Assembly: GCF_009720145.1 (NCBI RefSeq)
Contig: NZ_CP046252.1
Location: forward strand, 434,001-498,000
Source: Sphingobium sp. CAP-1
GTDB lineage: Bacteria; Pseudomonadota; Alphaproteobacteria; Sphingomonadales; Sphingomonadaceae
DNA: 64,000 nucleotides
Reading direction: 5' to 3'
Made by a program: the position numbers and the translations under genes
The notes under the pieces: generated by a model
The model's input: the letters and a program-made list of their open reading frames with translations, nothing else
Database searches by the model: none
What the model was told of the DNA's origin: nothing
Part shown: positions 17,008 to 24,501 of the stretch, piece by piece
How the letters are laid out: each line of letters opens with the position of its first letter
Position numbering within the stretch: position 1 is the first letter of the stretch

Positions 17008-18572
17008 CCATGCTCAAGGAAGGCCGTCCCACCGCGCCGCAAGCCGTCGACACCATCGCCATCGCGCCGACCGCCACCGGCAACCGCGCGCTGATGCTGG
17101 AGGAAGCGCTGATCTTCGAGATCGGATCGACCGACACCACCGGCGTCGATTTCGCTGAAGCGCCCAGGGTCGCCAGCCGCCTCGGCAGCCTCGCCCGCAC
17201 CGACGCCATCGGCCTGCCGGGCCTGTCGGAACAGGAAACGGTGCGCCATTATACCCGCCTCAGCCGGCAGAATTACGCCATCGACCTTGGCCTGTTCCCG
17301 CTCGGCTCCTGCACCATGAAGCACAACCCGCGCCTCAATGAAAAGGTCGCGCGGATGCCCGGTTTCGCCGATATCCATCCGCTCCAGCCGCAATCGACGG
17401 TGCAGGGCGCGCTCGCCGTCATCCATGAACTTGCCGCCTGGCTGGTGACGCTGACCGGGATGCATTCGGTCGCCATGTCGCCCAAGGCGGGCGCGCATGG
17501 GGAGCTTTGCGGCCTGCTGGCGATTCGCGCGGCGCTGGAAGCGCGCGGCGACGCGCGCAGCGTCATCCTCGTCCCCGAAAGCGCGCATGGTACCAACCCC
17601 GCCACCGCCGCCTTCTGCGGCTATAAGGTGGAGGATATTCCCGCGACCCCGGACGGTCGCGTCGATCTGGAAGCGCTCAAGGCCCGTCTTGGCCCGGACG
17701 TGGCGGCGGTGATGATTACCAACCCCAATACCTGCGGCCTGTTCGAACGCGACATGAAGGTGATTTCCGACGCGGTCCACGCCGCCGGAGCCTTCGTCTA
17801 TTGCGACGGCGCGAACTTCAACGCCATTGTCGGCCGGGTCCGTCCCGGCGACCTGGGCGTCGACGCGATGCACATCAACCTGCACAAGACCTTCTCCACC
17901 CCCCATGGCGGCGGCGGCCCCGGTTCCGGCCCGGTCGTGCTGTCGGAGGCGCTCACGCCCTTCGCGCCCTTGCCCTTCGTGGAAAAGCAGGACGACAAGT
18001 TCGTGCTGGTGGAAGAGGAAACGGCGGAGGATCACCACGCCCAGACTTTCGGGCGCATGGTCGCCTTCCATGGCCAGATGGGCATGTTCACCCGCGCCCT
18101 GACCTATATCCTCAGCCATGGCGCGGACGGGCTGCGTCAGGTCGCGAGCGACGCGGTGCTGAACGCCAACTATATCCTGCGCAGCCTGGACGATGTGCTG
18201 GACGCCCCCTTCGGGCAGAGCGGCCCCTGTATGCACGAAGCGCTGTTCAGCGATAAGGGGCTGGCCGACGGCTTCACCACGCTGGATATCGCCAAGGGGC
18301 TGATCGACGAAGGCTTCCACCCGATGACCATGTATTTCCCGCTGGTCGTCCATGGCGCGATGCTGGTCGAACCGACCGAGACGGAGAGCAAGGCCGCGCT
18401 CGACCAGTTCATCCTGGCGCTGCGCAGCCTCGCGCAGCGGGCCAAGGCCGGGGACGAAGCGCTCAAGGGCGCGCCCTATCACGCCCCGCGCCGTCGCCTC
18501 GACGAAACGCTGGCCGCGCGCAAGCCGGTCCTCAGCTGGACCGACCCCGCGCTGTCGGTCGCCGCCGAATGA
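17004..18572 (+). CDS. gcvPB: GcvPB, glycine dehydrogenase (decarboxylating) subunit 2
   Basis: The PLP-bearing half of the split P-protein, 522 residues. The PLP lysine is in NLHKTFSTPHGGGGPG near residue 292. Upstream are LGLFPLGSCTMKHNPRLNE and the substrate-side segment VPESAHGTNPATAA. ATG 17004 overlaps the gcvPA stop, and the stop overlaps the following methyltransferase start, so the operon continues. Split P-proteins are common in many bacteria, whereas E. coli has one fused chain. Confidence 0.97.
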   Translation: MTMLKEGRPTAPQAVDTIAIAPTATGNRALMLEEALIFEIGSTDTTGVDFAEAPRVASRLGSLARTDAIGLPGLSEQETVRHYTRLSRQNYAIDLGLFPLGSCTMKHNPRLNEKVARMPGFADIHPLQPQSTVQGALAVIHELAAWLVTLTGMHSVAMSPKAGAHGELCGLLAIRAALEARGDARSVILVPESAHGTNPATAAFCGYKVEDIPATPDGRVDLEALKARLGPDVAAVMITNPNTCGLFERDMKVISDAVHAAGAFVYCDGANFNAIVGRVRPGDLGVDAMHINLHKTFSTPHGGGGPGSGPVVLSEALTPFAPLPFVEKQDDKFVLVEEETAEDHHAQTFGRMVAFHGQMGMFTRALTYILSHGADGLRQVASDAVLNANYILRSLDDVLDAPFGQSGPCMHEALFSDKGLADGFTTLDIAKGLIDEGFHPMTMYFPLVVHGAMLVEPTETESKAALDQFILALRSLAQRAKAGDEALKGAPYHAPRRRLDETLAARKPVLSWTDPALSVAAE

Positions 18573-19213
18573 CGAACGGGCCGGAACCCTGGCAACCGGG
18601 TTCCGGCCCATCCGTCGCGGGAAAACGCCACGCCCCCGCGACGCAGCGCAACCGCGACGCCATCGTCGCGGTCCTGCGCGACGCGCTGCCATCCTCCGGT
18701 CTGGTGCTGGAGGTGGCCAGCGGCAGCGGTGAACATGCTGTTCACTTCGCCGTCTCATTCCCCGATCTCGACTGGCAGCCGACCGATCCCGATCCGGCGG
18801 CGCTCGCCTCGATCGCCGCATGGCGCGCCGAAGCGGACTTGCCGAATCTCCGCCCGCCATTGATGCTCGACGCTGCCGGAGACTGGCCGGAGATACGGCC
18901 AGAGGCGATCCTCTGCATCAACATGGTGCATATCTCGCCATGGGCCGCGACGCTGGGCCTGCTTGAGCGGGCGGGAGCGGCGCTGCCTTCCGGCGGCCTC
19001 CTCTATCTCTACGGTCCCTATCTGCGCGGCGACATGGACACCGCGCCCAGCAATCTTGCCTTCGACGCCTCCCTGAAGGCACGCGATCCACGCTGGGGCT
19101 TGCGCGCGGTGGAGGATGTGGTCGTCGCGGCCGGGCGGGAAGGGCTGGCCTTTGATCGGCTGGTCGATATGCCGGCGAACAATCTGTCGCTCCTGTTCAG
19201 ACGGCGGACTTGA
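18569..19213 (+). CDS. DUF938 family SAM-dependent methyltransferase-like protein
   Basis: A 214-residue class I methyltransferase fold. The SAM-binding motif EVASGSGEHAVHFA is near residue 48, an acidic residue follows in DWQPTDPDP, and INMVHISPW marks the DUF938 family. GKRHAPATQRNRDAI at the N-terminus is also family-typical. The substrate is unknown. It overlaps gcvPB by 4 bp and is therefore probably co-transcribed with the glycine cleavage genes; a functional link is inference. Confidence 0.88.
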   Translation: MTNGPEPWQPGSGPSVAGKRHAPATQRNRDAIVAVLRDALPSSGLVLEVASGSGEHAVHFAVSFPDLDWQPTDPDPAALASIAAWRAEADLPNLRPPLMLDAAGDWPEIRPEAILCINMVHISPWAATLGLLERAGAALPSGGLLYLYGPYLRGDMDTAPSNLAFDASLKARDPRWGLRAVEDVVVAAGREGLAFDRLVDMPANNLSLLFRRRT

Positions 19214-19223
19214 AAGAACAGCA

Positions 19224-19288
19224 TAGTCCTGCGAAGGCAGGAGCGCAGTCCCGCCGTTCGAACTGGGCTTCTGCCTTCGCAGGAGTGC
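19224..19288. repeat. Palindromic repeat, family C variant (copy 3)
   Basis: Arms TCCTGCGAAGGCAGGAG and CTTCTGCCTTCGCAGGA flank a core GTCCCGCCGTTCGAACTGGG. The core is nearly the same as in the copy at 29421-29484. Its terminal AGGAG (19281-19285) lies 10 nt before the next start codon. Confidence 0.85.
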
Positions 19289-19295
19289 GGCTTGC

Positions 19296-20198
19296 ATGAT
19301 AGGTTCCATGCCCCAAAATCTCATCCCCCTCGTCGCCGCCGAACTGTCCGCCCCGGCCGATCCCCGCGCCGCGGCCATGGCCGGCGCGCTTGCGGCGAAA
19401 TATCCCGATGCCGCCCGCGCCGTCCTTTTCTATGGCTCCTGCCTGCGGGAGGCCAATCTCGACGGGCTGATGCTCGATTTCTACCTGATCGTGTCGGACT
19501 ATCGCGCCGCCTATGGCAAAAGCTGGCTCGCGCGCGCCAACCGGCTGATCCCGCCCAATGTCTTTCCGTTCGAACATCAGGGGCTGATCGCCAAATATGC
19601 GGTCCTGTCCGAAGCCGATTTCGCCCGGCTGAACAGCCCGCAGGCCGACAATGTCTCGGTCTGGGCGCGCTTCGCCCAGCCAGCGCGCCTGCTCTGGGCG
19701 TCGGACGATCTCGCCCGCCAGCGCGCCATCGCCGCCGTGGCGCAGGCCGCGCCGACCCTGCTCTCGCTCGCCCGGCCGATGGCGGAGGGGCAGGGGCCAA
19801 AGCCGGAAGATGCGCTCGCCTTGTGGAAGGGCGGCTTCACCCTGACCTATAATGCCGAATTGCGCGCAGAGAAAAAGGGACGCTCCCTTTCCATCGTCGA
19901 TGCCGATCCCGATCGCTATCGCCGTTTCGGTGAGGCCGCGCTGGCCGATGGTCTGCCGCCGTCGCCCGCCGATGCGCCCGCGCTCTGGCGTCGCCTGCAA
20001 CGGCGCGGCAAGCGCCTGTCGGTGATCCGTCTTGCCAAGGCCAGCTTCACTTATGCCGGCGGCATCGATTATCTGGCGTGGAAGATCAACCGCCATGCCG
20101 GCACGCAGATCGCGATTCGGCCGTGGCAGCGGCGCTGGCCGCTGCTGGGGGCGCTCACTCTGCTGCCTCGGCTGTTCCGGGGCGGCGCGATCCGCTGA
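19296..20198 (+). CDS. Nucleotidyltransferase-like protein near the sphingolipid genes
   Basis: A 300-residue protein. FYGSCLREANLDGLMLDFYL near residues 47-67 looks like a nucleotidyltransferase GS...D-x-D signature. The following SYRAAYGKSWLARANRLIPPNVF and KYAVLS segments recall the Tam41-type phosphatidate cytidylyltransferase family. That assignment is tentative and no reaction is claimed. The start is ATG 19296, or alternatively ATG 19308. The last 44 bp overlap the histidine kinase gene tail to tail. Its neighbours across the kinase are serine palmitoyltransferase and an acyl carrier protein, which makes a lipid head-group role worth testing. Confidence 0.75.
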   Translation: MIGSMPQNLIPLVAAELSAPADPRAAAMAGALAAKYPDAARAVLFYGSCLREANLDGLMLDFYLIVSDYRAAYGKSWLARANRLIPPNVFPFEHQGLIAKYAVLSEADFARLNSPQADNVSVWARFAQPARLLWASDDLARQRAIAAVAQAAPTLLSLARPMAEGQGPKPEDALALWKGGFTLTYNAELRAEKKGRSLSIVDADPDRYRRFGEAALADGLPPSPADAPALWRRLQRRGKRLSVIRLAKASFTYAGGIDYLAWKINRHAGTQIAIRPWQRRWPLLGALTLLPRLFRGGAIR

Positions 20199-22158
20199 GG
20201 GGCGCGCTCAGCGTCTGGCCCAGTGCCTGTCCCAGCGCGCTGAGCGTATAGGGTTTGCGCAGCACCGCATGGCCTTCAAAATCGGCGCTGTCATTGGCGT
20301 CGCCGGCATAGCCGGTGACGAACAGCACCGGCAGATGGCGGAAACGCGCGGGCAGCGCCTTGACCATTTCCGGCCCGGTCATGTCGGGCATCAGCACGTC
20401 GCTGATGATGAGGCCAATGTCGCCATTATGCGCCAGCAGCCTGGCCGCCTTGGCCGGATGGTCGCAGGCGATCGGCAAATGGCCCAGTTCAGCGAGCGCC
20501 GCCATTGTCTGGTTCAGGACGCGCGGATCATCCTCCACCACCAGGATGCGCATGGGCGGTTGCTCCACCGGCGCACGGGCGAAGGCGATCGCCTCGGCCT
20601 CCACGTCGGCGGCATCCCGCGCCGACCGGGGCAGGTAGATATGGACGCTGCTGCCTTCGCCCGGTGTGGATTCGATCCTGATCTCGCCCGCGCTCTGGCG
20701 CACGAAGCCGAAAATCTGGCTGAGCCCCAGCCCCGTTCCCTTGCCGACCGGCTTGGTCGTGAAAAAGGGTTCGAACACCCGTGCCAGCACGTCGGGCGTC
20801 ATACCACAGCCATCGTCGGTCACGCTGAGCGTCACATAGTCGCCAGCCTGACATTCGCCGATCTCCCCGGCCTTGAGCGTCACCCGTCCGGTCGCCAGCA
20901 TCAGCCGCCCGCGCCCGTCCATTGCATCGCGCGCATTGACGCACAGGTTCAGCACCGCATTTTCCATCTGATGCTGGTCGACGAAGATGTGCCAGCCGGC
21001 CGCTTCCTGCGCGATGCTGACGATGATCTGGTCGCCGATCGTCCGGTCGATCAGGTCGGCCATTCCGCGCAACAGCCCGTCCGGGTCGATCGCGCTCGGC
21101 AACAGCGGTTCGGACCGGGCAAAGGCCAGCAGCCGGCGGGTGAGGGCGGAGGCGCGATTGGCGCCGTCCATCGCATTGTCCAGATGCCGTGCGGCTTCTT
21201 CGGGATTCAGTTTCAGCTTCCGCTTGGCCAGTTCCAGCCCGCCGACCACCACCGCCAGCATATTGTTGAAATCATGCGCGATGCCGCCCGTCAACTGGCC
21301 GACCGCGTCCATCTTCTGCATCTGGCGCAGGCCATCTTCGGCGGCCGCCCGCTCAGCCGATTCGCGCTTCAGCCGCTCATAGGCGTCGGACAGTTGGGCG
21401 GTGCGTTCGCGGACCGCGGCCTCCAGCCGGTCGGCGCGCTCGGTTTCCGCCTCCGCCTGCCGCCGCGCATTGCGCCGCTCGGCATAGGCCATATTGGCGA
21501 ACCAGGCGACGAACAGGATGCACACCAGCATCGCCAGCCCGACCAGTTGCGATGTCTTGCCCACCCATTCGCTGCGGTCGCCGGCCAGCGTCACCGCCAG
21601 ACTGCGTTCGCGCAGCCGTTCATTCTCCGCCTTGATGACCAGATCCAGCAGTGCGGTGATACGACGCAGATCCTGGCTCTTGCCCGCCTGATGGAAACGC
21701 GCCAGCGCCGCCATCTTCTGGTCGTACGTGGTGCGCAGCCCGATTTCGTTCAGTGTCTTGCCGCGCGCGGTGAAGGCATATTGCAGCGCCGCCACATTGC
21801 CGTGCTGCCACCCCGATCCGCGCGTCGCATAGGCCAGCGCCCGTAGCTGGCTGGCGGCGCCGCGCCACTGATCCTGAAACAGTCGGCCGGTATCGGGGTC
21901 CAGGCTGATGACATAGCGGGCCAGCGTCACCTCGGCGCGCGCCGTCCGCGCCTCGAACCCGCGCGCCAGTGCGATGATCTCGAAGCTGCGCTGTTGTTCG
22001 TCCAGCGCCTGGCTGTGATCGCGCGATGCATTGCTGGCGGTATAGAGCAGCGCGCCGAGCGATCCGGTCAGCAGCGCGACCAGCAGCAAAGGCAAGGCGC
22101 GCCGCAACACGGCACGCCCTCTCGTAAATCGATAGTCCTGATGCTCGCCGTCGGCCAT
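20155..22158 (-). CDS. Hybrid sensor histidine kinase with C-terminal receiver domain
   Basis: A 667-residue membrane kinase. A first membrane span at about 20-40 and a second at about 203-222 bracket a periplasmic sensor of about 160 residues. A coiled coil (about 235-280) leads to the HisKA segment with phosphoacceptor H295 in GGIAHDFNNML. The ATPase motifs are NLCVNARDAM (N box), DDGCGM (G1) and GKGTGLGLS (G2). A receiver domain follows (RILVVEDD, phosphoacceptor Asp in ISDVLMPDMTG, Lys in LRKPY). The HDFNN type often works with a separate response regulator, and none is adjacent. The ligand is unknown. Confidence 0.92.
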   Translation of the reverse strand: MADGEHQDYRFTRGRAVLRRALPLLLVALLTGSLGALLYTASNASRDHSQALDEQQRSFEIIALARGFEARTARAEVTLARYVISLDPDTGRLFQDQWRGAASQLRALAYATRGSGWQHGNVAALQYAFTARGKTLNEIGLRTTYDQKMAALARFHQAGKSQDLRRITALLDLVIKAENERLRERSLAVTLAGDRSEWVGKTSQLVGLAMLVCILFVAWFANMAYAERRNARRQAEAETERADRLEAAVRERTAQLSDAYERLKRESAERAAAEDGLRQMQKMDAVGQLTGGIAHDFNNMLAVVVGGLELAKRKLKLNPEEAARHLDNAMDGANRASALTRRLLAFARSEPLLPSAIDPDGLLRGMADLIDRTIGDQIIVSIAQEAAGWHIFVDQHQMENAVLNLCVNARDAMDGRGRLMLATGRVTLKAGEIGECQAGDYVTLSVTDDGCGMTPDVLARVFEPFFTTKPVGKGTGLGLSQIFGFVRQSAGEIRIESTPGEGSSVHIYLPRSARDAADVEAEAIAFARAPVEQPPMRILVVEDDPRVLNQTMAALAELGHLPIACDHPAKAARLLAHNGDIGLIISDVLMPDMTGPEMVKALPARFRHLPVLFVTGYAGDANDSADFEGHAVLRKPYTLSALGQALGQTLSAPLSGSRRPGTAEAAE

Positions 22159-22169
22159 GTGGCGTCACC

Positions 22170-22247
22170 CTAGTGGAGCGAATGTGACATTTGAATCCCC
22201 TGCGGGCTAGATTCGCGCTCAAATGTCACATTCATAAGCTCCACTAG
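22170..22247. repeat. CTAG-bounded palindrome, unit 1
   Basis: It starts CTAGTGGAGC and ends GCTCCACTAG, with inner arms AATGTGACATTTGA and TCAAATGTCACATT. It is 78 bp long and lies 12 bp upstream of the histidine kinase start. It resembles the unit at 22261-22337 in length, ends and the ACATTTG core. Confidence 0.85.
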
Positions 22248-22260
22248 AATCAAATAGTTG

Positions 22261-22337
22261 CTAGTGGTCCTGATGATTCCGACATTTGCTCCGGCGCATG
22301 GATTGCAGGGTAGCAAATGTCGGAATCGGACCACTAG
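22261..22337. repeat. CTAG-bounded palindrome, unit 2
   Basis: It starts CTAGTGGTCC and ends GGACCACTAG, with inner arms GATTCCGACATTTGCT and AGCAAATGTCGGAATC. It is 77 bp long, 13 bp from unit 1, and lies downstream of the spt gene. A small non-autonomous transposable element is possible. Confidence 0.85.
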
Positions 22338-22435
22338 CCCAACAGGCCAGGCCGCGAAATATCGCAGGCGAAAAGTTCCGCCGCATCGCGATGGTCCATC
22401 GCGCGACCGTCTCCGCCGGGCGCCGTCCGCCGCGA

Positions 22436-23668
22436 TCAGCCGATCGCGCCGGTCAGCTTGCCCGCTGCGGCGAACATGCCCAATATCTGGTCGACCTGTT
22501 CGTCGCTATGTTCGGCGCACAGCGAACAGCGCAGCAGGAAGGTGCCGGCCGGGGTTGCCGGCGGGCGCGCCATATTGACGTAAAGGCCCAGTTCCAGCAG
22601 CGCCTGCCACATCGCCACGGCCTGGGTCTGGTCGGTCAGGATGACGGCGATGATGGCCGATTGCGGCGTTTTCGTGCCCAGCGTGAAGCCCAGATCGGTC
22701 AGCCCCTTGTGCAGGCGCTGGCTGTTCTTCCACAGATGGGCGCGCTTGTCGCCGGCGTGCATCAGCTTGCGGATGCTGGTCGCGGCGGTGGCGACGACGC
22801 TGGGGGGCAGCGACGCGGTAAAGACATAGGGGCGGCACACCAGCCGCAATATCTCGAACTTGGGATGGTTGGACACGCAGAAGCCGCCCACCGTGCCGAC
22901 CGATTTGGAGAAGGTGCCGACGACGAAGTCGATATCCTTCTCGACGCCCTGCTCCTCATAGACGCCCCGGCCATGCTCGCCGAAAAAGCCCATGCCATGG
23001 GCTTCGTCGACCAGGATCATGCAATTGGGATGCTTGCGCACGGCAGCGACCATGTCGGGCAGGGGGGCAACGTCGCCCAGCATCGAATAGACGCCTTCCA
23101 GCACCACCAGCTTCAGCGCGTCGGCGGGCAATCGGCCCAGGCGCTTGTCCAGATCCTCGACGCTGTTGTGGCGGAACCGCACGATCTCCGCGTCGCCCAG
23201 GAAACAGCCGTCATAGATGGACGCATGGCTGTCGGCGTCGAGGATGACATAGTCGCCCTTGCCCGCCAGCGTCGAAATCACGCCCAGATTGGCCTGATAG
23301 CCGGTCGAAAACACCATGGCGCCGCTGGTGCCATAGAAATCCTTGAGCGCGTCCTCGACCTCTTTATGGCCCTGATAGGTGCCGTTCAGCACGCGGCTGC
23401 CGGTGGTGCCGGCGCCATATTCGTCCAGCGCCTTCTTGCCCGCCGCGACCACATCCGGGTCGAACGTCATGCCCATATAATTATAGGTGCCCAGCAGGAT
23501 CGTGTCCTTGCCCTTGATGACGGCCTGGGTCGGGGACTTCACCTCATCCATCACGATCGCGAACGGATCGCGCACGCCCGTCGCCAGCAGCGCCTCACGT
23601 TCGGCGATCAGCGGATCGAATTTGGAAAACAGGTCACGGGTTTGCGTGGCGATGGCGGCGTCGGTCAT
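22436..23668 (-). CDS. spt: Serine palmitoyltransferase
   Basis: This PLP enzyme of the alpha-oxoamine synthase family condenses L-serine with palmitoyl thioester, the first step of sphingolipid synthesis. The 410-residue soluble protein matches the Sphingomonas enzyme type. Key residues are H148 (LDADSHASIYDG), the D221/H224 pair in VDEAHGMGFFGE, and PLP lysine K255 in GTFSKSVGTVGG. NYMGM and GTTGSRVLNGT are family segments. KBL and 8-amino-7-oxononanoate synthase are relatives, but the adjacent dedicated acyl carrier protein fits sphingolipid synthesis. Confidence 0.93.
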   Translation of the reverse strand: MTDAAIATQTRDLFSKFDPLIAEREALLATGVRDPFAIVMDEVKSPTQAVIKGKDTILLGTYNYMGMTFDPDVVAAGKKALDEYGAGTTGSRVLNGTYQGHKEVEDALKDFYGTSGAMVFSTGYQANLGVISTLAGKGDYVILDADSHASIYDGCFLGDAEIVRFRHNSVEDLDKRLGRLPADALKLVVLEGVYSMLGDVAPLPDMVAAVRKHPNCMILVDEAHGMGFFGEHGRGVYEEQGVEKDIDFVVGTFSKSVGTVGGFCVSNHPKFEILRLVCRPYVFTASLPPSVVATAATSIRKLMHAGDKRAHLWKNSQRLHKGLTDLGFTLGTKTPQSAIIAVILTDQTQAVAMWQALLELGLYVNMARPPATPAGTFLLRCSLCAEHSDEQVDQILGMFAAAGKLTGAIG

Positions 23669-23677
23669 ATTTATATT

Positions 23678-23791
23678 CCGTTCGGTTCGAGCAGCATCGA
23701 GCGTAGTCGAGATGCGTCAGTCGAGAACTGGTTTCCCGCCTTCCCGACTTCGGTTCTCGACAAGCTCGAACCTCCGCTCGAAACGAACGGG
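23678..23791. repeat. Palindromic repeat, family D, between acp and spt
   Basis: Ends CCGTTCGGTTCGAGC and GCTCGAAACGAACGG are inverted. Inside, GTCGAGATGC and CAGTCGAGAACTGG pair partly with GGTTCTCGACAAGCTCGAAC. It fills the gap between the acyl carrier protein gene and spt. A shorter relative may lie at 27889-27912. Confidence 0.75.
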
Positions 23792-23802
23792 AGAGGAAAT
23801 GA

Positions 23803-24048
23803 TCAGGCGGCCTTCAGCTTCGCGACCGCGTCCACCAACTGGCCGACTGTCTCGATCTCGGCCTGCATGTTCATGGTGATGATGATGTCGAATTCATCCT
23901 CGATCGCCGCGACGAAATCCATCACCGTCAGGCTGTCCCATTCCAGGTCGCCGGCGAAGCTGGTGGTTTCGGTCAGTTCGACGCCCTTCTTGTTGAAAGG
24001 TTCGATCTGCGTGGCGACGCTGTCGAAAATTGCGCTGCGATCCGTCAT
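23803..24048 (-). CDS. Acyl carrier protein for sphingolipid synthesis
   Basis: An 81-residue acyl carrier protein with phosphopantetheine site S39 in LEWDSLTVMDF, followed by an acidic helix AAIEDEFDI. It is directly upstream of spt on the same strand, so it probably presents the palmitoyl thioester to that enzyme (inference). The start is not settled. ATG 24048 begins the conserved region, but an in-frame ATG at 24081 has an excellent GAGGTGAG (24089-24096) 7 nt upstream and would add MPRFDGKIFTI. Confidence 0.9.
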   Translation of the reverse strand: MTDRSAIFDSVATQIEPFNKKGVELTETTSFAGDLEWDSLTVMDFVAAIEDEFDIIITMNMQAEIETVGQLVDAVAKLKAA

Positions 24049-24167
24049 TATCGTGAAAATCTTTCCGTCAAAGCGCGGCATGTGCCGCTCACCTCAGCCC
24101 TTTGACAGGCGAATAAGGCGTCAATCGGGCAGCATCGCGCCCGAATATGAAAGGAAATGGGGTCCGC

Positions 24168-24446
24168 TTAACGGAAATTGTCGGCGTAGGCCTGCAATTT
24201 CAGGGTCTTGGGCGGGGTCGCGATGACGGTATAGGGCACGCCCTGCTTCTGCGCATAGGCGACCGCCGCATCCTGCGACGGGAAGCTGAGCTTGAGCTGC
24301 TGCTTCGTGTCGCCCGAACCGGCCCAGCCGGTCAGCGGATCGGCCTTCTTCGCTTCGGCGGGCGCATATTCCAGCACCCATTTGTGGGTCAGCGCCTTGC
24401 CGGACTGGAGGGCGTTCTTCTGGATCTGGTAAATGCGCGCGCTCAT
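24168..24446 (-). CDS. NDUFS4-like accessory subunit of respiratory complex I
   Basis: A 92-residue ETC complex I subunit conserved region protein (NDUFS4 type). MSARIYQIQKNALQSGKALT opens it, and WVLEYAP, DPLTGWAGSGDT and VPYTVI are family-typical. These subunits are found in alphaproteobacteria and mitochondria and bind complex I peripherally. I chose ATG 24446 because CGGAG lies about 10 nt upstream; the frame stays open far beyond it. It stands alone, downstream of hrpB on the same strand. Confidence 0.92.
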   Translation of the reverse strand: MSARIYQIQKNALQSGKALTHKWVLEYAPAEAKKADPLTGWAGSGDTKQQLKLSFPSQDAAVAYAQKQGVPYTVIATPPKTLKLQAYADNFR

Positions 24447-24501
24447 CGCGAAAGACTCCGAAAATAAGTGATTGTGCGTTGCACCAAGGCTTGTCGCCAA
24501 G

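Noticed and set aside
16674..18860. Very long open frame on the minus strand opposite gcvPB
   Set aside because: High-GC third-position bias opens the antisense frame; its translation is Arg/Gly/His-rich low-complexity with no domain, while the plus strand encodes a clear GcvPB.
22286..24226. Plus-strand open frame opposite spt and the acyl carrier protein
   Set aside because: Shadow of two clear genes and of repeat DNA; composition is Arg/Gln/His-rich.
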